DNA from: Pseudovirgaria hyperparasitica
Taxonomy: Eukaryota; Ascomycota; Dothideomycetes; Acrospermales; Acrospermaceae
Assembly: GCF_010093815.1 (NCBI RefSeq)
Contig: NW_022985568.1
Coordinates: 84,201 to 148,200 of the forward strand
Reading direction: 5' to 3'
Length of the DNA stretch: 64,000 bases
Both the position numbers and the translations under genes were made by a program. Positions 48,734 to 59,991 of the stretch are shown here, piece after piece. The notes under the pieces were generated by a model. That model was not told where the DNA came from. It did not search any database and saw only the letters and a program-made list of their open reading frames with translations. The first letter of the stretch is position 1; each line of letters starts with the position of its first letter.

Positions 48734-49485
48734 TTTTGGCAAGTAAATGATGAATGAGATACTATTTGAGAGTATCATTCATGTTCGGTTCCCTCCAGGA
48801 TATTTATTCAGCAAACACCGTGGTATGATTTCTACTGACCAGCCATAAGCCTTATGAGTGCTTGGGACACAGATACTGGTATTGCCACTCTAAATCTGAC
48901 TGGGCGGTCCCTGAAACAATACAGTTTGGGGGCAAATGATAAGCTGACTTGATCTCGGGTCGATAATTTTGCACACCAGCCAGGATAATCACGGGAAGTG
49001 ATGGTATACACATGCTTCGTAAGGACCTTGGCACATCGCATCCGTGTACGCCACAAGAAGAGCATAAATCACCATGGACCCAAATAGTTCCTTGCTGATA
49101 ATTGAGTAGATCATCTAGACGCCACTGATTTGATGACATCGTGACACAAAAGAAACACAGCCTCACGTCTCAAAGGGAGTCACTTTTCATCATCACTCAT
49201 GTTTCAGGATCGCTCTCAGGATCGTTCATGCACGGCTGACATGCGAGTCGGCAGAGCCCGGGCTCGACCAGAAATGGCTCTTTGTAAACATTTCAAGTAT
49301 TCTCCCTAGCATTAATGGTACAACAAAGTTATTTTGAGAATGCGCCATTCCACATATACTACTCTATTTACATTCCTGATATAGAAATGTCTCCTGGTTT
49401 GTCTATATATGACCTTGTGGTAATCCCACCGAAGTATATACTTTGCCATCTCCTCCCCTTGACAGTTCATTCATTTAGTCGCATC
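48734..49485. promoter_or_regulatory. Divergent promoter of two secreted-protein genes
   Basis: About 750 bp between head-to-head genes for the Cys-rich protein (minus) and the HELAH protein (plus). The + strand side has TATATA at about 49,406 and again at 49,435, roughly 50-80 bp before the start at 49,486. Co-regulation is inferred. Confidence 0.4.
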
Positions 49486-50586
49486 ATGCATATCACGTCC
49501 ATCCACCGCAATCCACTCCTTGTGGTGGCATCCCTTGTCCTCTCTACTCATGCGGCCGACCCGACCTACTGGATCCATTCCAGCTGTGCGCCTTATGGAT
49601 TTAGCGACGTCATGGCCGATTCACTTTCCATGGCGACGAGTTCAGTCACCAACAAAGATGTCTACGACCTCCAATGGGCCTTTAAGTGGATCTTCGGGTC
49701 GAAGAACACGACGCCCTCGCAAGAAATTGCAGCAAGATACAAAGTAACGAACCGTAAGCGTACTCCACTGAAGGCTCCTCACGTTTCTAATCCTAACCTA
49801 CCTAGTCGTCATGGCAGAAATAGGAAATCTTAAATCCACCGACAATAGTGCCACTGCTTCTATCCGCATCTATTGCGACAACGACGCCCGCTGGACTCTG
49901 GCTCCGGACCGCCCTGATACCCCTGAAGGACAGAAGAACAAAGACAAGAAACCCAGTGATCAGTACTGGGTCGATAATGAAAACGGATTGCGCAAACGAG
50001 GTCCGCCGTCTTGCAAAGACTCCGGCATGATGGGTGTCACATACCATAGCAGGACTGACGTGCGCGACGACTACGATCCCTCCCAGCTACGACCACGCGA
50101 CGTCATCACCATCTGCAACAGTATCCTGACGGGCTCAGGGGCAGAGAAGTTCCGTACCTTGAAGACATATATCAAGGGCTATCACGTCGCTGGCAGAAAG
50201 TCGAAGCAGCTAGAGCTTATAGCTAGCTTCACGTTGTTGCATGAACTGGCACATTGCAAGCCATGGGCTAGTGAGTGTTTGTGGCCTTTTTGATTCTATA
50301 TTAGTGCTAATTGTGAGCAGAGGATGACATCCCGCACCCATATGGCTGGAGCAATGTTATCGAAAATCGCCATCCACAGGATAACGCGGAGAACTTTGCG
50401 TACTTGGGCCTTTTTGCTGGGCTGCTGGACAACAAGTATCGCTTGAACTTCAACCCACGAGATGCCGAGGATGGTTATATCGAGCAGCTTCCGTTGAAGA
50501 AGACAAAACGTGATGTTCCTGCCAAGTGTCGGGACGTTTTCTATCGGCGTAACAATGTAGAATGTATGGAGGTAGTTGTGGTATAA
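49486..50586 (+). CDS. Secreted zinc metallopeptidase-like protein (HELAH)
   Basis: Exons are 49486-49753, 49806-50270 and 50321-50586 (332 residues). A signal peptide is visible: MHITSIHRNPLLVVASLVLS then THAADP. The zincin motif LLHELAHC lies near residue 238, just before the second intron. After it DNAENFAYLGLFAGLL resembles the third-ligand helix of deuterolysin/lysine-specific (M35-like, aspzincin) peptidases, where an Asp is the third zinc ligand. The rest is too divergent to place in a named family. The C-terminal part carries a dibasic KKTKRD stretch and a late Cys pair. Donor and acceptor pairs are standard (GTAAGC/CTAG and GTGAGT/GCAG). It probably acts outside the cell, on proteins. 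Confidence 0.78.
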
Positions 50587-51478
50587 ATCTTTCACAAGAG
50601 AGTATTAATGTAAATAGTAGAGTATCGTGTTAGATGAACGAACAGTATGTACTCGTTAAACCCACAATCCAAGTATGTTATGAGCGTGGCATTATTTTAA
50701 AGTCTTGACGAAGCTGCTTAGCCTTTGACTTTCCACAGGAGACTTTATACAAATGCGAAAACCGCTCTCCAATCTCTTCTATTAGCTCTTTCCAAGTCTT
50801 GGATTTCCGGTCTTTTGATCACCTCAAGACTTCAACCCACGAACCATATATACACACACACACACACCATTACTGGGCTCTCCACACTCTTCACAAGGAC
50901 CGACACCCTCGCCATATGCATCGCATATTGACCCACTCTTCCCCAAAGTCCCATGCGTCTGTGTAAGATTCTCCTCATTCCCATCAGAATTTGGCATGCA
51001 GCTTTCACGTGCTTATCTCGTTAGAGCGCTTCGTCTCCACGCTATCCAGGGTTAGTCATTATGCCGGACTTTGTCGCTGCATGGAGGAACACGTGCGGCA
51101 GGCTCAGGAATGTTGAAAATGTAGATGATGGCGAGGTGTGGAAATGGTAGGAGACGGGTGCTGAGCGACATGGTGGATGTGCAGTGTATTCAAGGATTTA
51201 AGGGCGGAAAGTAAGTGAAGCAGTTGGGAATCGATGTAACACGTATCAAGATTGGACGAGTGTGACAGAGTGATGCTTCCAGAGTCGAGCATGTTAACAC
51301 CAATCCCGTGATGGCATAAAGTTAAAACCTCATTCATAGCGTTCTATAGAGCAATGATAGTCTATCTTCATGATAAGCATCAGTACGCTCGCTTCCGTCA
51401 GTCTATCAGTCTTTACCATTTCTACGATAGCATGTATGCGTGCGATAGTCCAAATGGACAAGCCATAAGTCGTCCAGA
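50587..51478. other. Intergenic, convergent 3' ends
   Basis: About 890 bp between convergent genes, with a short CA run at 50862-50876. No gene seen. Confidence 0.4.
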
Positions 51479-54400
51479 CTAGGCCCACATCTCCATGAAC
51501 TTCGCATCAAATTCCTTCTGCAGAGCTGCAAAAGCAGCCAGTACACTCGGAAATCCACGCTCCTCTTCAGTTTCCTCCGGGTCGCCCTTTTTGCTGTTCG
51601 CACCGGAATCATCTCCATCATCATCACTGTCGGCATCCCAGCTATCAGGGGCATCGTCTTCGACGTCACTGACATCGTCGTCCCAGCTATCGGCAACCTT
51701 CTTCTTCTTTTTGGGCGCGGCACTCGCAATAATTTGAGCCATCTCCTCCTTCTTTGCAGCGATTGGGTTCAGCTTCGGTGTGTCGGTAGGATCCGGAACG
51801 TTGGCGATATTCTCTGCTTTATCGTCCACCGCTTCCTCTTTACGATCACCGACGTCGGTGATATCTAGCATATCAAGATCGGCATTGGGAGAAAGCTTTA
51901 GGTAATTTTGGAACGAAGTGACGATCGTTGCTAATATCAACGAGAAGTCTACAAGTCAAGTCAGAATGGAAAAATTATGTTGCTAGTACTTTAATAACCT
52001 TTGAGGAGAAACCAGACTTCGCTCTTGCGGACGCCGTTGGCGCGCTCGAGGTCTTCGGTACTCCCGTGCTTGAAGAAGTCATATAGGTCTATTCAGGGTA
52101 AGCCTTTTGTCATTTTACGTGATGATCATACTCACAGGCATTGAGATGGCCGTCATTCACGGTGATATATGGAATAACAGCTTGCTCAAGAAAGACGCCA
52201 CTGCGAACTGTAGAGCATAAGTCCGGGATCGACTTAACATCTGTCTCTGAGAACCCAGAGAGGGCAACAAAGGGTGAGCTCGAAGATACTGGTGGTAGCG
52301 CGCTGTGGCCCGATCCGCGCTCCGAGGCCGACACATTACCACCAAATTTCATTCCCGTCAGGGGAAGCGCATTGTCGGGAGTGTTTATGAGATGTTGGTT
52401 CACGTAAGTCTGAACATATGCTTTGTAGATAGCAAGTGTTTGCTTGTTGTGGTCCTGTAGATGCTTCGCAGCAACCTCATCCAGGTTAGGCAGAATTACG
52501 ATCGAAGCCGAGCTACCTTTCACAGACTCCCTAATGGATTCGACTCTAGAGGCCGGTAGATGATGTCGTCCGAAGAGATGAGACAGCACAAGCATTAGCT
52601 GTAGCATGATAGTATCACTGTTCTTTGGGAAGTCCTTGCAGACCGAATGGAAGTATCCGGCCTTTAGAAGAGCGTGGAAGGCAAAAGCGGAGTTCTCGGT
52701 GAAGTATAGATTTGAGGCTGTGCCAGCGAAGTTAATAGCTTGGCCAGATTTATCGAGCAGGAAGTTTCGTCTTAGATACTCAATAGAGAAGCGCAAGTGA
52801 TGCAGTACAGTATGTCTCGCTTCGTTTCCACCTAGGTAGATTCGCGGCTGAGATAATATCGAGTTTATCGTATCCTGGGCGAATCTGGAGTCTCCCGAGT
52901 TATGAAGGAGACTGAACAGGCGGAGTACGAGTGTGGTTGTGATTGGGAAGTGGCCATTCAGATCCGGCAGACGTGAGCTTAAGAGGCGACAAACCTTAGG
53001 ATATGGTACAGCCTGGAATATTACATTTCCCAGAAGGTCAAATCCTCGACGACCAGCACGACCAGCTGCTTGACGGAAGTTTAGCGCTGTTAAGTAGATC
53101 GAGTCGCCCGAGAAGACAACAGTCTTACAAGGCATATTGATACCCAAGGCTAAAGTGCCAGTCGCAATGACGACCTGAAGATACCCCGTTCGAAAAAGGA
53201 CTTCACAGATCTGGCGATACTTTCGATTCATACCCGCATGATGGACGCCTATTCCCCGCTCAAGAGCGTCAATGAGCCAAGCCGGGATGTCGCGATAAGC
53301 AAGCTGCTTGCGGTACTTTAGTAATTCTTCTGGATCCACTGCCTTGACTTCTGCAAGATGGAACCCGTCAACCATGCCCTCTGGGTCGAAGAAGTCAAAC
53401 TTGCTTCGCTCCGTTTCGGCCCTATCCCGTTCCATATCGGCTTTAGACAGACCTTCTTCGGTGTCACGCCCTTTCTTAGACTTGGCGGCTATTCTGGGCT
53501 GTTTCGCCTTCGCCTTCATGTGTGCCTCGAATTCGGTGAGTTTTTTCTTCCACGCTGGGCTGGTTTTCTTCCATTTATCCTCTTGTTCCTTCAATGTATC
53601 GAGAAGATGGTGAGCCACAGCCTCGCACTGGCCTCGGTCGTAATTGAAGAAGAGAGCCGGTAGTGCATCGTTTTCGCGCAAAGTGCATATGAGTGGTAAA
53701 GTGGAGGATATAACGTTGTTTGGGTCGATCTTGGTGAGAGTGCTCTGGGTATCGGGGCCCTGAGAAATTTGTACCTCGGGTGACTTAACACTCTCAACCG
53801 AGCGATCTAACTCTCGCAATACCTTGTCAAATGGCGACTCATTATCATCTATCCACTTCTTCAGTAAGCCCTTCAATTTGACTTCCCATTCAATAATGTC
53901 CGCCTTACGAACGTAAGACGGAAGGGCGTTCACAGGATCCAGTTCAGAAGATACTGGGTATTCCGAGTTTGCAAATTTGGACATAGCTTTCCAAAGAAAC
54001 CAGCAATCTCTTGCCTCAAGAGTCAAATCACTTGGCATGCCGCGTGACCTGTTGACGATGCTAGAAATAGGATGCATGTATGCGAGGCCCCGAGCTCCAT
54101 CAAGGCCTAGAGGAGATATCGTGACCAGCGGCTTCTCTTCAAACCCTCTAAAGTCAAACTGCTGTGGTGCATTGTAGATGTATTTTCTAAGATCGGAATA
54201 GCGGTGGCGATGTTCAATGTATGCAACTTCTCGTTTGTTGGCATCCTGTGTGGATTGTAACCAACCGTGAAATTCCTTCGGGTTTCCCACCGTGGCGGAG
54301 AGGGCAATAATGGGACAGGGAGCCATGAGCAGGAGTTGTTCCCAAACGATGCCGTCCTCTGCTTGCCCAATACAGTGCACTTCGTCGAAAATTATGCTCT

Positions 54401-57099
54401 TTACTCGTTGAGACCAACCTTTAGCGTTGGAAGGCGCGAGAAGCATTATCTGGAGTATATGTGGTACGGTGACCAGTACCTGACAGCCTGTTGGGTTGTT
54501 GATACGATGGTCTCGCGTATGAATAGCCCAAACTGATTTTCCACCTGCGTGCTTGAACGAAGATTTCTTGAATCTTGCAACCACTTCTGCAGCGATCTGA
54601 TTCACCAGTGCTTTAGTAGGGGCAACATAAACCAGCACGCCATCGTCGTCCTCTTCGAGGACTTGCTTCATAGCATAGAATGAGATAAAGGTCTTCCCGG
54701 CACTCGTCGGGGCTACTACTAGCAGACTTTTTCTCTCATCAATGGCGTCTAGAACACGACGTTGCCACTCATCAGGCTCGAAATCCTGTACTCTGTCATC
54801 TGGTGCAGATCCCATATTACGGTCAAGGTAAGGACCTGTGTGCATCAGTTGGAATTCTGTCGCACCTAGCCCAAGCTTGGATTCCGAGTTTATGTTATGC
54901 GTGGAGAGAAACCCGGTCTTTGCTTTGTTCTGAGACTCCATTTTTAGCTTGGCCAGTCCCAGGTCGGCCAGTCCAAGAACTTGTGATATTGCGGACACAA
55001 ACTCAATGATGTCTTCTGTGATGCCTTGCTTAACTTTGGACAGTAGCCCGAAGTTGTTGTATATTAACGCAGCCACTGATAGGCGGTCGTTCTCCTTACC
55101 TGCCTTGCACAGGTCCACGTAGATTTGCCAGAGGCATTGGATTTGATAGGCACGGATACTGGCTTCAACAACAGGTCGCTGATCCTTTGGGCGGGTAGCT
55201 AGATATTTTCCGGCTTTCAAGTATCGACTTGTGAGGCTCGGATCGTGGGCAAGCTCCTGGCGCTTGGTCTCCCAATTTGCGAACAGTCTCGCTTGGCTCT
55301 TTTCGATACTCTGTTGGTGTGCCGCGGCCGCATCTGCTCGTACTGTGTTCTTCGAAACCGCCCCCATTTTACCTGGTGTTTGACGAGATTCGGGTTTATT
55401 TGCTTTCTTGGGGACCTTTTCGCCTGCCTTGACGAACACTGTCTCAGGCTCCAGACGTCCACCTGCCGAATTGGTCAAGCTGGCTGCGTATGACTGAATT
55501 TCGGCCATGAACAGTTGATTCCTGCGCAGGGCACGTTGCTTTTGTCGTTCTGTCTGCTCCGCAACGAGTTTTACGTTCATGGGCACTTTGCTATTATGCC
55601 AATGGCTTAATTCCTTAAATATACGATCCGAAACACTAGGCGAAGCTTCTGACTGCGCGGTATCCGCGACAATACTGACAGGCTTCAGATGAGGGTCGAA
55701 CACAGCGTTGTAGAAAGGGAGGACGCCGGCGATTGCGCCATGATCTTTTCGGGCTCTCTGAGGTGCAACGGCGCCTGTAGTCAGGTGTCAGTAGATATAA
55801 GATAAATTAGGCAAAGCATACCACTACCTTTCCCAGCTGTTGAAACTTCGAGGAGTTGAATTCTATTCAATTTCTTGCAAAAGGTTCTATAACATGTCTC
55901 GATGGTACTACCGACGTCGACTTTACTTGAAGCATTCTTGAAGAGCTCAGTCGCCTCATTGAAGATGCGACCGTCAAATAGGTCTGCAATATCTGCCTTT
56001 GGCGACGTTTCACTCACCCATGATTTCCAACCTGAAGATCCAAGCAGGGTCACGGCATGAGAACAAAAGACAGCAAGAAAGTCTTCGGCTTCTTTGGTAG
56101 GCTTTACAGACTTGGTTTGCCTATCTTGTAGCCTCAGATTCTCTAATAGGACTGTATGTAACACTGTAGCGGATATGAGGTCGGCCTGTTTCCCGACAGC
56201 ATCATTCTGCACCATGTGGGAAATGATGGCTAGCGTGAGTAGGCGGCGTTGAGAAACTGGTGATTCTTCCTCAGTTGCACTCAATGGTCCAAGAAGCCGT
56301 GTGAGAGTAGTTGGATCAACTTCAGTGCCGTTATTCTTAGGCGCTGGTTCTCTATCACTGTTGTAGGCTATGTCGTTAACATTGTCATTAGCTCTACCTT
56401 CTACTACCATTGCCATGACCTTAAGATAATTAGCAAAGGCTAGGACCTTGCTTGACATATACTGACTTTCGTATCCCTGAATTCTAAGCCATTAACAAGT
56501 GCTATGTTATAGCCGTTCTGCGTTAATCGCATAATCATTGAGCGCATGATATATGCTGAGCTAGTAGGAGCATCTGCTCCATCGTGACACATAAAGAAAT
56601 ATGCACCTGTAGCTTCCAAGTATTGCTCGAAAGCACGGGAGCGAACAGATTCAAATCGATGTAATTCGATTTCAGAGCCGCTCGCGGGAGAGTTCCGAGC
56701 GAGATGCTGGATGATAACCTCTCGTGCAAGTTGATACTTGTGACAATCGGACGACGCACAATTGACTGGTACACACGTTGACGCTTGGTCGTTGAAAAAC
56801 ACAACATGGAAGTGACATTTTCTTTGAGAAAGAGATCGCAAGAACTTCTCGACAAGATGTACGGCGTGAAGAAGCTGGAAACCTGGAGAGAAGTCCAACT
56901 TATCGTTCCTGAAAGCCTCCAGTAAAAGCGAGTCGCCGTCTACAACGAAAAACTCTTCTCCGGCGTAATCACCTACCAGATCGACCGTTCGTGAATAAAG
57001 CTTGCGATACCTGCAGGGTGTAAGTAAAGAACGATACTGTGCCCAGTGCTGGGGACCGTACCATGCTGATACGGCAGCTTTCTTGTCGCCATCGGCCAT
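51479..57099 (-). CDS. DDX60-type Ski2-like DExH helicase
   Basis: Exons are 56467-57099, 55822-56419, 52136-55774, 51999-52088 and 51479-51948 (1,809 residues). Helicase motifs in order: VVAPTSAGKTF (Walker A, ~760), IIFDEVHCIGQ (DEVH box, ~870), ALSATVGNP (motif III), GVHHAGMNRKYR, ATGTLALGINMP (motif V) and QAAGRAGRRGFD (motif VI, ~1310). The N-terminal region reads EEFFVVDGDSLLLEAF and ALVNGLEFRDTK, as in the DDX60 PIN-like domain. A basic, Lys/Glu-rich insertion lies between motifs III and V. The C-terminus carries DSWDDDVSDVEDD acidic repeats. DDX60 is known as an antiviral factor in animals; the role of the fungal proteins is not settled. The first intron (GTCAGT...TTAAG, 47 bp) removes an apparent frame break near 56,440. 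Residue numbers are approximate. Confidence 0.93.
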
Positions 57100-57862
57100 G
57101 ATTGCAACTCCAGGCGTGAGCTAGACAACACGTAGCTCAGAAATAGCGAGAGTTGCCAGGTGAAAGGTATGCAGGGTAGGCAGAGTGGATAAGACTCAGG
57201 ATCCTACTTTTCAGGTGGGACTGCTACGTTTGATGATCCGAGCTCTTCTTGTTCTATATTGAGGCTAGATGGCAATCGTCACATTCAGATATGCAACATG
57301 CTGGAGGGGTCGACAGGGTCCAAGTGTCAAACGATGGTGCCCTAGGAACAAATAAGCAAACTATGTGTGGGAAGATTTAGTTTCTGTATGAAAGTGAAAG
57401 GATCACGGGATCGACGCGTCATAACGTCTTTTCGCAGTGTGCGGCTCTTTGCTAAACGCCCCGTAGTTACCCCGTCGAAGCGAAAGACGGGCGTCTTATG
57501 GGACACGTCAGAAATCATGGTGATGGATTGCAGAAAGTCTCTATGGATTACTTCGTGATGTCAGCGACATTATAGAAGCAGAAGAAACTCTTCATCTTCA
57601 CGTTGACGTTGGCCGATGGAAACGCGTCGCGGAATGCGAATTACTGTTAAGACTAATTACGTTAATCGCGCTATCCCTAATACAGAAAGCCTCATACCCC
57701 TGGCCTTGCAAAGGATTTGCAAGTATAGTAAGTAATTACATAGTAGTGTATTAATTAGTGCGAACAAACAGAAATCTTATAGCTAATACTGCATTTACAG
57801 CGTGGACGTACAACAGACTTCCTATAACTTCATCGCTAGCCTGCTGACCTGCACGCTTTGCT
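57100..57862. other. Intergenic
   Basis: About 760 bp including the helicase promoter; AT-rich near 57,650-57,790. No gene seen. Confidence 0.4.
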
Positions 57863-58471
57863 CTAGGAGCTGACACCCACACAAGCCCAGTACCCAGCAT
57901 CAAATCCTGAGCCATCAGCCTTGATGTACTTGTTCCATGCAAACATATCGTTAAGTGTAACGCCCGCATCCACCGAGACATCATACGCGGTCTGTCCTGC
58001 ACCAATAAAGTAGAAGCGTTCGCACTCATCCACAACCTCCAACAACCATGGGACAGGGTAAGCAGTCAACGCAACCTCCGTAGTATTAACAATCGACTTG
58101 TCAGGGTATTGAGTCTCTCCCTCAAATTCGTACCAGGGGGTGTTGATGCAGTACGGCATAAATTCTTGCAATCGGGCATAGGGCCCGATTTCAGGGTTCC
58201 AGTAGCGGAGAATCGACGCGCTAAAATTGCCGAACTTCGCGGCGACCTGGGTCACAGTGTCGTCCTGCTCAGCTTTGTATGTGGTCGCGCAGTCAGATGG
58301 CCTGCAAATTGTGCGAGTACCTGTGCTGGGAGAGGTGTATTCAGTGCAATTGGATGGGAGAGCTGGGCCGGTGTCGCGGCGTTCAAAAGAGGACTTTGGG
58401 ACTATCGAGGGGAAGGCGGTGGTCATGCTGGAGAAGACTGCAAGCGCAGTGAATAAATGAGAGGCAATCAT
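57863..58471 (-). CDS. Secreted LysM-domain protein
   Basis: Single exon, 202 residues. The signal peptide is MIASHLFTALAVFSSMTTAF, followed by a dibasic FERRD site near residue 30. Two LysM-like modules are visible. One, at about 63-98, reads TTYKAEQDDTVTQVAAKFGN then ILRYWNPEIG. The other, at about 145-180, reads RFYFIGAGQTAYDVSVDAG then FAWNKYI. Cys residues lie between and after them (CTEY, TICRPSDC, PYCINTPW, CERF, WACVGV), compatible with disulfides. LysM modules bind chitin or chito-oligomers. In fungi such small secreted proteins protect hyphae or hide chitin from hosts, but that role is inferred from class, not shown here. The start is fixed by the signal peptide. Confidence 0.85.
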   Translation of the reverse strand: MIASHLFTALAVFSSMTTAFPSIVPKSSFERRDTGPALPSNCTEYTSPSTGTRTICRPSDCATTYKAEQDDTVTQVAAKFGNFSASILRYWNPEIGPYARLQEFMPYCINTPWYEFEGETQYPDKSIVNTTEVALTAYPVPWLLEVVDECERFYFIGAGQTAYDVSVDAGVTLNDMFAWNKYIKADGSGFDAGYWACVGVSS

Positions 58472-59991
58472 CCTGATCGATGTTTTATGTCGAAACGAAT
58501 GACTTTTAGGTGTCGAAAGCGAGTGACTTAGAGTGAGGAAAGCTGCTTGTTGAAAGCTGCAAGCCCGACTGAAGAGGTCACAAACTTATATAGAACATCC
58601 TTACATAGGCGGCAAAAATGCAAATCTCGCATGTCATTATCACGTACTAGGCCTCAACTCCTGGATATATTCCCACATGTTGAATCTGGTTAAAGCCAAC
58701 AATTACAAGACAGGTCAGGCAGATTTCGATCAAAGTCTCGGCCCTAGTCCCACCTTAACCGAAACCTCGCCCGATTCAGGATGATGACTACACCTTAATA
58801 TTGACATGTAGGATTGACTGTATTTGATGTGAATTGGCGGATCCTTCCAATCTCTAGAATGAACGTGAGAGGTGAAGGATACGGAGGATACAGTTGGACA
58901 CTAGCTTATTCTTTGCCGGAGTCATAGTCGAAAGGAGTAGAATGGCCGAGTCAGCCTGACCATCGGCTGAAGTCGATGGGGGTATTTGTGTAGGCTGCAT
59001 GGATTTATTATCAAAGGCACTATGTGACTCTGGTCAGCCTCACGGAAGCCTGCGGATTGTCACTGGTTTGGTAATCTAAAACGACGGTTGTAGTCGGTAC
59101 GTGCAACCGAAGAGACTGTTGTATCCTCACCTAGTGTAGCTAACATAAGTCTTTGCCCCTGGAGAAGTCATGGAATACCGTACTGAACACAACCAAACTA
59201 TGTACTCATAGCTACAGGAACTTTTGCAGCTAGAATCCAACATGACTGTGATTTAATGTTCACATTTGAAGATGTTGGTGCTACTGTTTAGTTCGTGGGG
59301 TTACCCAAAATGATTAACATGGCACTAAAGACACCAGAAATCAAATTAACACTGCGAATGTGCCACTGTTGCTATACCGAATCGCCCATCTCCAGAGAAA
59401 AGAATTGTTAAAAAAAAGTCATATCGCACCGTGAGCTGTCTATACCTTGACAGCCCTTGCGACCCAATCTATGACCGTACTTTTGCCATTACTATTCGAC
59501 CTACACTTTCGATTGCTCTTCGCGCACTGCTCCGTGTCACGGAGTCGATCTCGTGTTTGGAGGCTATAACATTGCTCTTCGCGCACTGCTCCGTGTCACG
59601 GAGTCGATCTCGTGTTTGGAGGCTATAACATTGCTCATCGCGCATATCACAGAGCAGACAAAACTCATAAAGCGGACTGCATACGACATGCACGTTCCGG
59701 CGTAGTAAGCGTCCACTTGAACTTGACTTGTGTGTTGTAAGAAGGCGCATATCCGCAGAGTCTTGTTCTTTCTTTAAGCTTTCACAGTTGCAAAGTCTGC
59801 TCCAGGGACAAGAGGTGATATCAGCTGCTGGATTGTTGGCAATGCGGAAGGATCTACTTCTTTATGGCTGGTAATGCTGCCTAGTGTAAATCGTCCTGCA
59901 TTCAATAGCTAAGAGACTGAAGACGTGACATGTCGACGTTTGATTAGGTGTAAGACAGGCATTGTGCTGATATTCGGCGGTATATATAGAT
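58472..59991. other. Intergenic
   Basis: About 1.5 kb between the LysM gene promoter and the methylisocitrate lyase 3' end. It holds a 59-bp direct duplication (listed); no gene seen. Confidence 0.45.
59512..59643. repeat. 59-bp tandem duplication
   Basis: Two essentially identical 59-bp copies (59512-59570, 59571-59629) and the first bases of a third. Each holds an inverted repeat CCGTG-T-CACGG. Confidence 0.95.

Noticed and set aside
56440-56470. Apparent frameshift in the helicase N-terminal part
   Set aside because: A 47-bp GT-AG intron (56420-56466) with a TGCTAAT branch-like site explains it and restores RDTK/VMAMVVEGR.
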